A stretch of 64,000 nucleotides of DNA from Barnesiella merdipullorum (GTDB taxonomy: Bacteria; Bacteroidota; Bacteroidia; Bacteroidales; Barnesiellaceae), in the NCBI GenBank assembly GCA_019116365.1, contig DXBT01000025.1, forward strand, positions 101,847 through 165,846, read 5' to 3'. Of the stretch, positions 14,360 to 23,287 are shown one piece after another (within the stretch, counting starts at the first letter, position 1; every line of letters starts with the position of its first letter). Both the position numbers and the translations under genes were made by a program. The notes beneath the pieces are model-generated. The model worked only from the letters and a program-made list of their open reading frames with translations, had not been told where the DNA came from and searched no databases.

Positions 14360-16798
14360 TTAGAACTTGAAACTGATGCTGCCGTAAGGCATGCAGTTGT
14401 AGGGCCAGTGTACAGAATAGAAGTCGAGAATCTCCTCTTCGGGTGGATTGCCCACAATGTTGTAGAGTCCTACCCTGAGCAACAGCAATTTGTCGTCACC
14501 GAAATTCTTTTTGAAAGAATAGCCGGCATCGACCCGATAATTGAGCGGCGCCCGTTTTTTGCGGAACTTGTCTTTGGTGAAGGGGTCGAATGTGGTCTCG
14601 TCGATCTCGAGCACTTTGCCCGACCGCAGCAGTCCACCCACCGAGAAGGTGGAGTGTGTGTTGAGGGTATAGGAGAGGGCTCCGTTCAGTTGGTGGGGTA
14701 TGTCGTAGAGCGAGGGGAGCTTGCCGTTGGCCTTCAACTCGTCGAACCACTCCCGGCTGCGGGCATAGGTGTAGGAGAGTTGCAGCAGCCAGTGACTCCA
14801 GTAGTTGTAGAAGTAGCATTTGATACCGTAGCTGTCGCCATCGCCTGTCATGATGTAATTTCCCCACTCGGTATCTTCGACATAGGTCTCGGGACGCAGT
14901 GCCACGATGTTGCGGCGGGTTTTGTAGTAGGCCGACATCTCGAGCGCTCCGTTAGGCAGGTTGTGTTTCCAGCCCATCTCGTAGTGCTCCGACGAGCGGG
15001 GTTTGTATGCTTCGATACTGGGCATCCTGAAGTCGGTGGGCAGGTAGAAGGTGTTGAATCGCAGGTAGTGATAGAACTGCTCCATGCGTGAGAAGTTGAG
15101 GTAGAACAGGTCGTTGGTCCAGGGCGAATACTTGAGCGAGAACCGGGGCTGTATGCTGTAATAGTCGCGGTGTTTCTCGGGCAGATAGCCGATGAAGTGG
15201 ACACCTACCTGGGTGAAGAGCTGGGGTGTGATGCGTATGAGGTTGTCGTAGAAGATCGAGAACTGGTCGATGGGTTCGTGTCGCACCCGTACATTGTCGC
15301 CAAAGATGGCCAGGTCGTAAATCTCGTGGGCATATTTCGCGCCCCAGCGGGTAGTATAAATGTTGTCGTAGCTGTAACTGAACTCGGTCGAGAGGTTTAA
15401 CGACTTGATACCGCTGTGTATGTAGTTGTTGCCGTTGATTTCGAATCCCAGAATACCGGCGTTGGCGACATTCTCGTGCGAGGTATAGAAGAGCGCGGTG
15501 GTGTTGCTCAGTTTCCCCTTGGAGAAATTGTAGGAGAGCTGGTAGATTTGGTTGGTCCATCGAAGTACCGTAGTTTTTTCTTTGGGCCCTATGGGTTGCC
15601 GGTAGATATCCTGGGCATGGTAGGCCAGGGCTTTGAGTGAACTCGATGGCGAGATGTCGTATGACAGCTTGGCATTGAAGTCGAGTGTCGAGTGGTTGAG
15701 CCGATCCTCTTCCGACAGAAACTCGTCGAGCAGGTCGAGCCAGCTGCGCCGGGCACTTACCAGATAGGAGAGCTTGTTTTTGACGATGGGGCCTTCGAGC
15801 ATGACCGATGCGGCGGGCATGTCGAGCGACAGGGTGCGCATGTGTTCCTGCTTGTTCCCCTCCTTGAGGTTGATTTCGGTAATCGACGAGAGTTTCCCCT
15901 CCAGCTTGGTGGGGAAGAAACCTTTGTGAAAGACGATATTTTTCACGGCGTCGCCGTTGAATACCGGCAGCATCAGGTTGAGGTGCCCCGGGTGATAGAC
16001 CGGTACACCGTCGAGCAGGAGCTGGTTTTCGTCGTATCCTCCGCCATCGACCAGGAAGTTGTTGCCGGTGGGGATGCCGGTCACGCCCGGCAGAATCCAT
16101 ATCTGTGAAAAGAGGTCGTTGCTGTTGAACGACAACATGCTCGAAGGGGCCAGCTCGTTGAGCGAGTTGCCCAACTTGTGCGATTTGACGGTGACTTCTT
16201 CGATCTCGAAAAGTTGAGCCTTTAGCTGAGGTTGCAGCGAGAGGTCGCGGTTCATGACAATCTCTTCTTCGTAAGGGGTATAGCCCATGCAGGTAATTCC
16301 GAGGTAGTAGCTTCCCTCGGGTAACGGCAGTTTGAACCTTCCGTTTTCGTCGGAGAAGGTATATTGTTTTTTCCCGTTTTCGTTGTAGAGCGAGACGATG
16401 GCTCCATAGAGCTTCTCGCTGCTGCCCTCTTCATAGATGGTACCGGTGAGAGTGAAGAATTTCTCTTTACCTATTTGAATCACCAGTTTGCGGGGTGGAA
16501 TGACTGTGGTCTTGAACGAGTAGTCCCTCAGAATCTCCTTCAACAGTTTCCCCACGGTCGTGGTACCCGAGGTCTTGAAGGTACAGACTTGGTCGAGGTC
16601 TATATCGGACGGGTTGTAGGAGAGCGTGATGTGGCATTGCTCCTCGATTTGTTCGAACCACTGTAACACAGTAGCAGAAGAGGCGGAAACTGAGATCCGC
16701 TCTTCTGCTATCGCATCGGGTCTTTTTGTATTTTCACCTAACGATGATTGACCCCAAAGTAGTGCTAATATAAAGAATAAGAGATGTAGCTTATTCAT
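14360..16798 (-). CDS. TonB-dependent outer-membrane receptor with STN domain
   Basis: 812 residues. Signal peptide at the N-terminus, then an STN (secretin/TonB short N-terminal) domain around 25-110, a carboxypeptidase-regulatory-like beta-sandwich around 115-195 (LTGTIYEEGSSEKLYGAIVSL), a plug domain around 215-330 (NNFLVDGGGYDENQLLLDGVP) and a beta-barrel ending in FKF. The STN domain is used by receptors that signal to a FecR anti-sigma factor, which is the gene just upstream; their ends overlap by 8 bases. ATG 16798 is preferred over an upstream in-frame start inside fecR. Substrate unknown. Confidence 0.92.
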   Translation of the reverse strand: MNKLHLLFFILALLWGQSSLGENTKRPDAIAEERISVSASSATVLQWFEQIEEQCHITLSYNPSDIDLDQVCTFKTSGTTTVGKLLKEILRDYSFKTTVIPPRKLVIQIGKEKFFTLTGTIYEEGSSEKLYGAIVSLYNENGKKQYTFSDENGRFKLPLPEGSYYLGITCMGYTPYEEEIVMNRDLSLQPQLKAQLFEIEEVTVKSHKLGNSLNELAPSSMLSFNSNDLFSQIWILPGVTGIPTGNNFLVDGGGYDENQLLLDGVPVYHPGHLNLMLPVFNGDAVKNIVFHKGFFPTKLEGKLSSITEINLKEGNKQEHMRTLSLDMPAASVMLEGPIVKNKLSYLVSARRSWLDLLDEFLSEEDRLNHSTLDFNAKLSYDISPSSSLKALAYHAQDIYRQPIGPKEKTTVLRWTNQIYQLSYNFSKGKLSNTTALFYTSHENVANAGILGFEINGNNYIHSGIKSLNLSTEFSYSYDNIYTTRWGAKYAHEIYDLAIFGDNVRVRHEPIDQFSIFYDNLIRITPQLFTQVGVHFIGYLPEKHRDYYSIQPRFSLKYSPWTNDLFYLNFSRMEQFYHYLRFNTFYLPTDFRMPSIEAYKPRSSEHYEMGWKHNLPNGALEMSAYYKTRRNIVALRPETYVEDTEWGNYIMTGDGDSYGIKCYFYNYWSHWLLQLSYTYARSREWFDELKANGKLPSLYDIPHQLNGALSYTLNTHSTFSVGGLLRSGKVLEIDETTFDPFTKDKFRKKRAPLNYRVDAGYSFKKNFGDDKLLLLRVGLYNIVGNPPEEEILDFYSVHWPYNCMPYGSISFKF

Positions 16799-17756
16799 AA
16801 TATAGTTTGTAATACCGCTCCTTTTCCAGGGTGTCGCACTGGCAGCCGCACACAAAAGCCAGTTCGGCTGCAATGCTCTCTTTCTCGCTCATATTGATTT
16901 TGGTGGTGACCGTGTTGTTTTCGAGTCCTTTACCCAACTCGATTTTCACACCGGTCTGCTTTTCCACCTCTTGGACGACCGTGGTGATGGGAGTGCTTTT
17001 GAAGACCAGCATCGAGTCGCTTCTGCCAAAGAAGGAGTCGGGGTCCTCGATAATACCCAAAGTCATTTGGCCGTCGGTCACCTCGACTTTTTCGTTGGCT
17101 TCGAGGATGACATTGTTGTATGAGGTCGAGACCTTTACCCGGCCGCTCTTGACAAACACGCCAGCCTTGTTGTCGTGAACGGCATCGACGAGGAACGAGG
17201 TTCCCAGGACTTCGACCGTCATCTTGGCGGTAGAGATCTTGAACGGAGCGTTGTCGCGGTTCTTCACGTGAAAGAAGGCTTTCCCGGAGAGCTCTACCTG
17301 GCGGGCGGTCCCGTCGTCGGCATATCGGAATGTGAGGGTCGCATGAGGGTAAAGAGTTACCTCCGACCCATCGGGCAAAAGAACGTTTTCGGTTTGGGTT
17401 ATATCGGCGTAGCGTACAGTTTGAGTATCGGTCTCGCGAGAGAGAAGTAACAGTGTGGTTACCAGGATCAGGGCAATGGCGGCCGCCGCAGAGTAGAACC
17501 AGGCTTTTTTACCAAGGAATCCGATTTTGAGCGAGTGCTCCTTGAGTTGCGGTTCGATTTTGGCCCAGGCCTTTTCGGTATCGACCTTGAACGAAGTATC
17601 GCTGAAGATGGGCATATCGATAAGCCGTTGCAATCGTTGGCTCTCTTCGGGGTAGGCAGCTTTCCATTGATCCAGTCTGGCCTGTTGGGCGGCGGTGAGC
17701 CGTTCGTGGGCAAAGTGCTTGGCCAACAGTTCGTCTATGTCATCGTGGTTTCCCAT
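16791..17756 (-). CDS. FecR-family anti-sigma factor
   Basis: 321 residues: a cytoplasmic N-terminal domain (about 1-85), one transmembrane helix (about 87-106), then a periplasmic FecR domain (VRYADITQTENVLLPDGSEVTLYPHATLTF) and a C-terminal DUF4974-like part (FKSTPITTVVQEVEKQTGVKIEL). It relays receptor occupancy to the ECF sigma factor. It starts one base after the sigma stop and overlaps the receptor gene, so all three form one operon. Confidence 0.95.
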   Translation of the reverse strand: MGNHDDIDELLAKHFAHERLTAAQQARLDQWKAAYPEESQRLQRLIDMPIFSDTSFKVDTEKAWAKIEPQLKEHSLKIGFLGKKAWFYSAAAAIALILVTTLLLLSRETDTQTVRYADITQTENVLLPDGSEVTLYPHATLTFRYADDGTARQVELSGKAFFHVKNRDNAPFKISTAKMTVEVLGTSFLVDAVHDNKAGVFVKSGRVKVSTSYNNVILEANEKVEVTDGQMTLGIIEDPDSFFGRSDSMLVFKSTPITTVVQEVEKQTGVKIELGKGLENNTVTTKINMSEKESIAAELAFVCGCQCDTLEKERYYKLYYE

Positions 17757-17757
17757 T

Positions 17758-18324
17758 TTACTTGTAGTTTAAGAGGATTGATAAAACGATTGTGATAATG
17801 GTAATTCGCAAAGAATTGTATTCTGCCACATAGGTGCGTAGGAGCCTGATGGCTCGGGTCATTTGATTCTCTATGGTTTTCTCCGAAAGGTTCAGTTTCT
17901 CGGCAATCTCGCGGTATTTCATCCCTTTGAGTTTGGCCATCAAAAAGACCTCTTTGCATTTGGGAGGTAAAGAAGCGAGTGCTACCTGCAGGAGATTTTC
18001 GGGCGATTTCGCCTCATCGACTTCATCGTAGATTTCATCCGGTTGATCGATGGCAGTGGTGGGATAGTCGTCGATAGAGACGAAGTTTCCCTGTTTCTTG
18101 CGCAAGAAAGAGATGCAGCTGTTTTTTATTGCAGTGGTCATGTAGGCGGCAAACTCTTTCTCGGGCAAGGTGTCTTTGCCTTTGTCCCAGACATTGATAA
18201 AGAGTTCCTGTACAATGTCTTCCGATTCGTCTCGGTCCAACACATACCCATAGGCGATATGGCATAGGCAGGGATAGTGTTTTTGGAACAGGCCTTTAAA
18301 GACTTCTTTTCTATTCTCTTGCAT
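17758..18324 (-). CDS. ECF sigma factor, FecI/RpoE type (Bacteroidetes sigma-70 family 1)
   Basis: 188 residues. Region 2 is recognisable in LCHIAYGYVLDRDESEDIVQELFINVWDKG, and region 4 in LASLPPKCKEVFLMAKLKGMKYREIAEKLNLSEKTIENQMTRAIRLLR. I start at ATG 18324; an upstream GTG three codons earlier is less likely. First gene of the sigma/anti-sigma/TonB-receptor operon. No repeat-type promoter is visible upstream. Confidence 0.95.
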   Translation of the reverse strand: MQENRKEVFKGLFQKHYPCLCHIAYGYVLDRDESEDIVQELFINVWDKGKDTLPEKEFAAYMTTAIKNSCISFLRKKQGNFVSIDDYPTTAIDQPDEIYDEVDEAKSPENLLQVALASLPPKCKEVFLMAKLKGMKYREIAEKLNLSEKTIENQMTRAIRLLRTYVAEYNSLRITIITIVLSILLNYK

Positions 18325-18352
18325 ATGTAGCACTCGCTGTTTATGGGGGTGA

Positions 18353-18979
18353 TTAGAATCTTAAGCTGACTCCGGCCGTGAGGAATCCTTTGTATCCGAG
18401 GCCGGCTTCGAGGAATCCGCCGATGCGGTGGTTGCCAACTCGCAGGGCGATGGGGTTCACCTGGTAGGCAAATGTAGTCGAGAGATCGTTTTTCTTCGCA
18501 TTGGCGTTGGCTGTTTTGGTCAGGCTGGTTTCGCTGTGGTTTACCAGGTTCACGCCGGCTGCGGCTCCACCATACAGTTCAACGACACCACGTTTGAAGT
18601 AAACAAATTCGACGGTAGGCAACAACATGAAGTTGAGATCTTTCTCTTTTAAGGAGGGAGCCGTTTCGCCAATCAGGGTCAGTTTGCTGGTCGATTGTAC
18701 AAATCCCAGGTCGGCACCTACTCTGAAACGGCTGATCGAGTAGCGGTAGCCCAAGCCATATACCAGGCTCGATTTCTCGTCGCTGCGCTTGCTGCCGGTT
18801 ACGGCATCGGAGAGACCCATGCCAAAGATGTTTGCAAGTCCGAGGGTGAGACCGTCGCTGGCCGAGATGCGTATTTCGTGTCGGTTCATTGATTGGGCGG
18901 TATTGGTGGGTTCTTCTCCTTTTACTACGTTGCTGCTTACGGCTGCGCACAAAAGTAATGCAATAAATTTGATTTTCAT
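18353..18979 (-). CDS. Small outer-membrane beta-barrel protein
   Basis: 208 residues with a signal peptide (KFIALLLCAAVSSNVVKG) and alternating hydrophobic/polar strands rich in Gly and aromatics, ending in GVSLRF, as expected for an eight-stranded barrel of the OmpA/OmpX/opacity-protein kind. No peptidoglycan-binding domain. It lies just upstream of the ECF sigma gene (28 bases), so it may belong to the same transcript. Specific role unknown. Confidence 0.75.
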   Translation of the reverse strand: MKIKFIALLLCAAVSSNVVKGEEPTNTAQSMNRHEIRISASDGLTLGLANIFGMGLSDAVTGSKRSDEKSSLVYGLGYRYSISRFRVGADLGFVQSTSKLTLIGETAPSLKEKDLNFMLLPTVEFVYFKRGVVELYGGAAAGVNLVNHSETSLTKTANANAKKNDLSTTFAYQVNPIALRVGNHRIGGFLEAGLGYKGFLTAGVSLRF

Positions 18980-19378
18980 AACTTGTTAATTTTTTTCGGT
19001 GAATAAACTTGAGCCGTTTTGTTCTCTCCGCAACTTGGGCGGGGTGGGAAGCCGGCTGCTTTTGCTTTCCCGTTCGCTTCACTTAGCTATGTGATTTTGA
19101 CCTTATAACGTCTGTTTTTGAAAATCCCCCTACCTGTCTTGAAAAAAATTTTGATAATTTTCTGTATCGTGTTCATTGTCAACAGAATAAAAAAATTGGC
19201 GGCGGCTCGTTTTTTATTCTTTTTGAAATAAGCCGGACAGGATAAAACTTCTATATTTGCCAGTAAGCAGGGGGGAGAGTCACGATTATCCCGCCCGTGT
19301 GAGACTTGCCGTTTGGGCAGGAGTCGAAACTATTTGATTGAATTTCAAAGTATGAAACCTATATAAAACAATGGGATT
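18980..19378. other. 400-base intergenic region with a promoter and structured leader
   Basis: No gene is seen. A plus-strand TATATTTG box (19252-19259) would start a leader of about 110 bases for the glycerophosphodiesterase gene. The leader can form a hairpin around GACTTGCC-GTTT-GGGCAGGAGTC (about 19302-19325). The left half is AT-rich and shows no minus-strand TAnnTTTG box for the barrel gene. Confidence 0.45.
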
Positions 19379-20149
19379 ATGAAAACAAAATTAGGTATGG
19401 TCATGGCGGTGTGCATAGCCCTTTCGCAGGGGATTTGTGCTCAACACGCTACAAAGGTGGTGGCTCATCGCGGGTATTGGAAGTGCGAAGGCTCGGCCGA
19501 AAATTCGCTCGCTTCGTTGCAAAAGGCCTATGAGGCCGGTTGCTGGGGCTCGGAGCTGGATATATGGCTCACAGCCGACGGACAGTTGGTCGTGAATCAC
19601 GATGCCCACACACTCGATGGGTTGGAAATCGAAAAGAGCGATTTTGCCCGGCTCACCCAATCGAAACTGAAGAATGGCGAAACTCTCCCTTCGCTCGATG
19701 CCTATCTCGAGGCTGGCAAGAAGTTGTCGCCCATGATTCTGGTGTTGGAACTGAAAACCCAATCGACCCCCGAGCGCAACGACGAGTTGGCCCGGAAGGT
19801 GGTGGCTATGGTGAAGGCCAAGGCGATGGAGAACCAAGTGGAGTATATCGCCTTCAGCAATCGGGTGGGAACCGAATTGATTCGTCTGGCCCCCGATGCC
19901 AAGGTGGCCTATCTCAACGGCGACAAGAACCCGGCCGATCTCAAAGAGCTGGGTTATACCGGTCTCGACTATGAAGACAAGGTTTTGAAAGCCAACCCGC
20001 AGTGGATTGACGAAGCGCATCGCTTGGGGCTCACCGTGAATGTGTGGACGGTCAACAAACCGCGCGATTTGCAATATTTCATCGACCACAAGGCCGACTT
20101 TATTACGACCAACGAGCCGGTGTTGCTGCTCGATCTGTTGAAGAAATAG
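19379..20149 (+). CDS. Exported glycerophosphodiester phosphodiesterase
   Basis: 256 residues with a signal peptide ending ...GICAQ. The GDPD TIM-barrel signature is complete: VVAHRGYW (catalytic His), then AENSLASLQKAYEAGCWGSELDIWLTADGQLVVNHD, with metal ligands Glu/Asp and the second catalytic His. It ends with NVWTVNKPRDLQYFIDHKADFITTNEP, again typical. It hydrolyses phospholipid-derived glycerophosphodiesters in the periplasm. Monocistronic, with its own promoter and terminator. Confidence 0.94.
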   Translation: MKTKLGMVMAVCIALSQGICAQHATKVVAHRGYWKCEGSAENSLASLQKAYEAGCWGSELDIWLTADGQLVVNHDAHTLDGLEIEKSDFARLTQSKLKNGETLPSLDAYLEAGKKLSPMILVLELKTQSTPERNDELARKVVAMVKAKAMENQVEYIAFSNRVGTELIRLAPDAKVAYLNGDKNPADLKELGYTGLDYEDKVLKANPQWIDEAHRLGLTVNVWTVNKPRDLQYFIDHKADFITTNEPVLLLDLLKK

Positions 20150-20180
20150 AACCGACAGCAAGTTAGTTGTCGGGTAATCA

Positions 20181-20216
20181 AGTTCACCCCGAGGGAGACT
20201 CTCCTCGGGGTGAACT
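20181..20216 (+). terminator. Glycerophosphodiesterase terminator
   Basis: Perfect 14-bp stem (20181-20194 / 20203-20216), 8-base loop, followed by GTTTTTG. Confidence 0.9.
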
Positions 20217-20290
20217 GTTTTTGGGGGAGAAGAGGCTGTTGGGCGAAATACCTCTGTGTGTACTCTCACCTACCTTTGGGCATAAAAAAA

Positions 20291-20312
20291 GAGACGGGCG
20301 CGAGCCCGTCTC
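20291..20312 (-). terminator. Terminator of the large T9SS-type cargo gene
   Basis: GAGACGGGC-GCGA-GCCCGTCTC, a 9-bp perfect stem. On the minus strand it is followed by seven T; it lies 31 bases past the stop. Confidence 0.9.
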
Positions 20313-20342
20313 CTGTGTATGATGATCGATTGCTGTATTCGA

Positions 20343-22520
20343 TTAGAATACCACTACTTTTTGGCGACCGATTACATAGATGCCGGCAGGCAACTCTACG
20401 ACATTGGTACCCTCGGTGAGGTTGAGTTGACGCACTTGTGCACCGGTGAGGGCATAAACGGCAACCCGGGCAGCCTCGGCTGTTTCGATGGTTACCTGGC
20501 CTTTACCGTTGATGATCTTCATGCCGTTGGCTTCTACCGTTTCGATAGCCGAAGAAACACCCTCTTTAATGCTGAGGTCGGTGATGGTCCATTCGGCAGC
20601 ACCATCGCTATTGGAGCAGGTGTATTTGAAGGCGTAGCGGATAGGAGTGGTGAGATTTTTCAACTCGATGTCGCCCGAGGGGGTAACCTCTTGCGACGAA
20701 GCCCAAGTGGCCATGTCGGTAATTTCGGCCCAGGTAGCCTCGGCGGGTTGCGTCATGGTGCTGGGGTCGAAATCGTTCGAGTAGAAGAGTTGGGCGGCAG
20801 GCCCATTGTAATTCACTTTGCTGCTGAAGGAGAGCACGATGCTGGAAGCACTTACGGCCGGAGAAACGAGGTAAGTCTCTCCATCGCCTTTCTTATAGCC
20901 GTTGGCTTTTGCTCCGTTTGAACTCGATTCCCATACGGTTGTACCCATGGGGGTGTAGACAATCCATTCGCCCAGACCCGATTTGAAGTCTGTCGAGTAG
21001 GGCAGCGTAACCGACGCAGCCCGTACCGTCAAGGTGTATTGAGCGGCACCCTCTTCGTAGGTGTCATCGCCTGCGGCAATGGCTTTGATGATTGTCGTAC
21101 CGGGGCCTACTACCGTTACGATACCTTCGGTGCTGATGGTGGCAACGTCCTGATTGCTGCTGCTGTAGGTGATGGGACGCTCGGGAGTAGCCGTGGCTGC
21201 GCTGTTGTAGGTAATACCTTCGGCAAAGAAGAGCTCTTTGTTGCCGCTAACCTCGTTGAAAGCTACGGTTACAGCTTGTTTACCGCTGTTGAGTTTGTAG
21301 AGAGTAGGATCTTTTTCGCTTCCAGTATTTGAATAGCTGGCGAAACGAACAATTGCAGCATTGGAGTTGTATCGTAATAATCTTTTGCTCACCTCGTGGT
21401 TTGCAATCTGGAACGTATTGTCGGATGCAGGGGTTATATTCCAATAAGAATAATTGTTTGCTTCGCTCGATAAGTTTGTGGCTGTACCATCATTTGTATA
21501 GGTTACGAAATTCCCATTATTACTGATGGTGTAGGTTCCATTTTCATTTTGAGCTATATTCCATACGATTGTCGATTCGTCGGTAACGATATTTCCTTCG
21601 ATCAGGTCGAAGGTAGAACATTCAAAATAGTCTTTCGTATTGGTGTTGTTCATGGCTACTACCGAGGTAGCATCGTTTCCGTCCTGATATACAATAATAT
21701 ATTGGCCATCGGTTATGGCTCCGCTGGTTACCTTGGTGAAGGTTTGAGCCAGATCAGGATCCAAGACGGTCAAGGTATATTCTACAGAGGCAGCTTTGTA
21801 TGCAGCTGTTTCTTCTACTTCGGCTTTGATGGTTGTTTTACCTCTGCCAATCAGTGCGACGAGACCTTTTTGACTGATGGTTGCAACTTCTTGGTTGCTG
21901 CTGCTATATGTGATGGTGGCGTCGGAAGCCGTAGTGGCTGCGCTGCTGTAACTGCCGTCGGTCAGCATTTTGGTTATATTGCCTGTGATGTCGGTAAAAG
22001 CCAAAGCTGGGTCTTGTAATGAGACTCCGGAAGCTGGAGCAACTGTAATTTCAGTAATGTAAGTGGTTGCAGAACTGGCTTGGATTGTAACCCCTGCATT
22101 TAATGATGAAACTTCCAGTGTAAGAGGTGATGCTCCTGTGATGGTATTGTCAGTTCCTGTTTCTGTAATAGAGATATTTGCACTGCTCTCATAAGTAACC
22201 GTGACGCTGAATCCTTGAGTCGTTTCAAAAGCAGGAGATTCAAGTTGGCCACTGTTCTTTTTCATCTGCAGTCTTTTGGCAGTGGCAGAGTTGTTTTCTG
22301 CCATAACATCGGCCACAAAGTTCCAAGTGTAATTTACACCATCACTTCCAGGGAGAGTTTGCTCTCCTTGATAGGCAGCATATCCGCTACCGTCTTTAGT
22401 TAATTTTGACCAGTCGTTAAAGACAACTTCTTGTGTAAGAGGAACAGCCCAACCTGTATTAACTCCACACAACATAGCTATTAACAAGATAGCTGTGCGT
22501 AAAAAGTAATTTTTCTTCAT
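20343..22520 (-). CDS. Modular secreted protein with two Big-like domains and a T9SS-type C-terminal signal
   Basis: 725 residues. Signal peptide 1-25; an N-terminal beta domain (about 26-165); two similar bacterial-Ig-like (BIG2-type) modules at about 173-252 and 418-499, each with ITYSSSNQxVATIS; between them (255-410) a beta-trefoil-like stretch; a jelly-roll-like region (501-655, LPYSTDFKSGLGEWIVY); and a final 65 residues (IINGKGQVTIETAEAARVAV ... LPAGIYVIGRQKVVVF) resembling a type-A T9SS sorting domain. No catalytic motif is visible. It is therefore likely exported by T9SS and anchored at the surface. The 5' half is more AT-rich than its neighbours. Confidence 0.8.
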   Translation of the reverse strand: MKKNYFLRTAILLIAMLCGVNTGWAVPLTQEVVFNDWSKLTKDGSGYAAYQGEQTLPGSDGVNYTWNFVADVMAENNSATAKRLQMKKNSGQLESPAFETTQGFSVTVTYESSANISITETGTDNTITGASPLTLEVSSLNAGVTIQASSATTYITEITVAPASGVSLQDPALAFTDITGNITKMLTDGSYSSAATTASDATITYSSSNQEVATISQKGLVALIGRGKTTIKAEVEETAAYKAASVEYTLTVLDPDLAQTFTKVTSGAITDGQYIIVYQDGNDATSVVAMNNTNTKDYFECSTFDLIEGNIVTDESTIVWNIAQNENGTYTISNNGNFVTYTNDGTATNLSSEANNYSYWNITPASDNTFQIANHEVSKRLLRYNSNAAIVRFASYSNTGSEKDPTLYKLNSGKQAVTVAFNEVSGNKELFFAEGITYNSAATATPERPITYSSSNQDVATISTEGIVTVVGPGTTIIKAIAAGDDTYEEGAAQYTLTVRAASVTLPYSTDFKSGLGEWIVYTPMGTTVWESSSNGAKANGYKKGDGETYLVSPAVSASSIVLSFSSKVNYNGPAAQLFYSNDFDPSTMTQPAEATWAEITDMATWASSQEVTPSGDIELKNLTTPIRYAFKYTCSNSDGAAEWTITDLSIKEGVSSAIETVEANGMKIINGKGQVTIETAEAARVAVYALTGAQVRQLNLTEGTNVVELPAGIYVIGRQKVVVF

Positions 22521-22725
22521 AGATATAATATTTAGAGTTCTCGTATCCTAGATGGTTTGTTTTTAGTCTATTAGCTAAGGGATAACAAAAATATAAAATC
22601 GTTCTTGAAAGTAAAAGGTTTTTTGGGAGAATCTTTCTTTTTTTAATGAAAATGTCATATGGCTCCTTGAGTTTGCCCGCTTTTTATTTATTTTGCAGTA
22701 TCTATTAGACCCAATAAATAGCATA

Positions 22726-23217
22726 ATGAAAAAAGAAGAGATAAAGAAGCCGGTGAAGATTTTGTTTGTATGCCTGGGTAATATCTGCCGGTCGCCGGCA
22801 GCCGAAGGGGTGTTTCTGCACCTGGCGCGTGAACGTGGGGTGACCGATGGTTTCGAGGTCGATTCGGCCGGGACTTACGGCGGTCATGCGGGCGATTTGC
22901 CCGACCCTCGCATGCGGGCGCATGCTGCTCGGCGGGGCTACCTGCTGGAGCATCGCAGCCGTCAGGTGCAGCCCGACGATTTCGATCGCTTCGACTTGAT
23001 TCTGGGCATGGACGACTATAACATCGATACGCTTCGCTCGATGGCCGATACACCCGAACAGACGGCCAAGGTGCAGCGCATGACCGACTATTGTCGTCAC
23101 TATCCGGTCGATTGTATCCCCGACCCCTATTATGGTGGGGCCGATGGCTTTGAAAATGTGCTGAATGTGCTCGAGGATGCCTGTGAGGGGCTGATCGATT
23201 CGTTTACAGAGGATTAA
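22726..23217 (+). CDS. Low-molecular-weight protein-tyrosine phosphatase
   Basis: 163 residues from ATG 22726. The P-loop is CLGNICRS (Cys16-x5-Arg22) and the general acid lies in DPYYGG near the end, as in all LMW-PTPs. The longer frame opens with an unsupported alternative start. No kinase or capsule gene adjoins it, so the substrate is open. A hairpin with a T-run follows. Confidence 0.95.
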   Translation: MKKEEIKKPVKILFVCLGNICRSPAAEGVFLHLARERGVTDGFEVDSAGTYGGHAGDLPDPRMRAHAARRGYLLEHRSRQVQPDDFDRFDLILGMDDYNIDTLRSMADTPEQTAKVQRMTDYCRHYPVDCIPDPYYGGADGFENVLNVLEDACEGLIDSFTED

Positions 23218-23241
23218 CCGTGCAGACATATTTTATCCTTT

Positions 23242-23264
23242 CCCTCGCCTGTCGTGGGCGGGGG
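23242..23264 (+). terminator. Tyrosine-phosphatase terminator
   Basis: 8-bp GC-rich stem (23242-23249 / 23257-23264, one T-G pair) followed within five bases by GTTTTTTG. It lies between converging genes. Confidence 0.7.
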
Positions 23265-23287
23265 TGATTGTTTTTTGTCTGGAGGGG

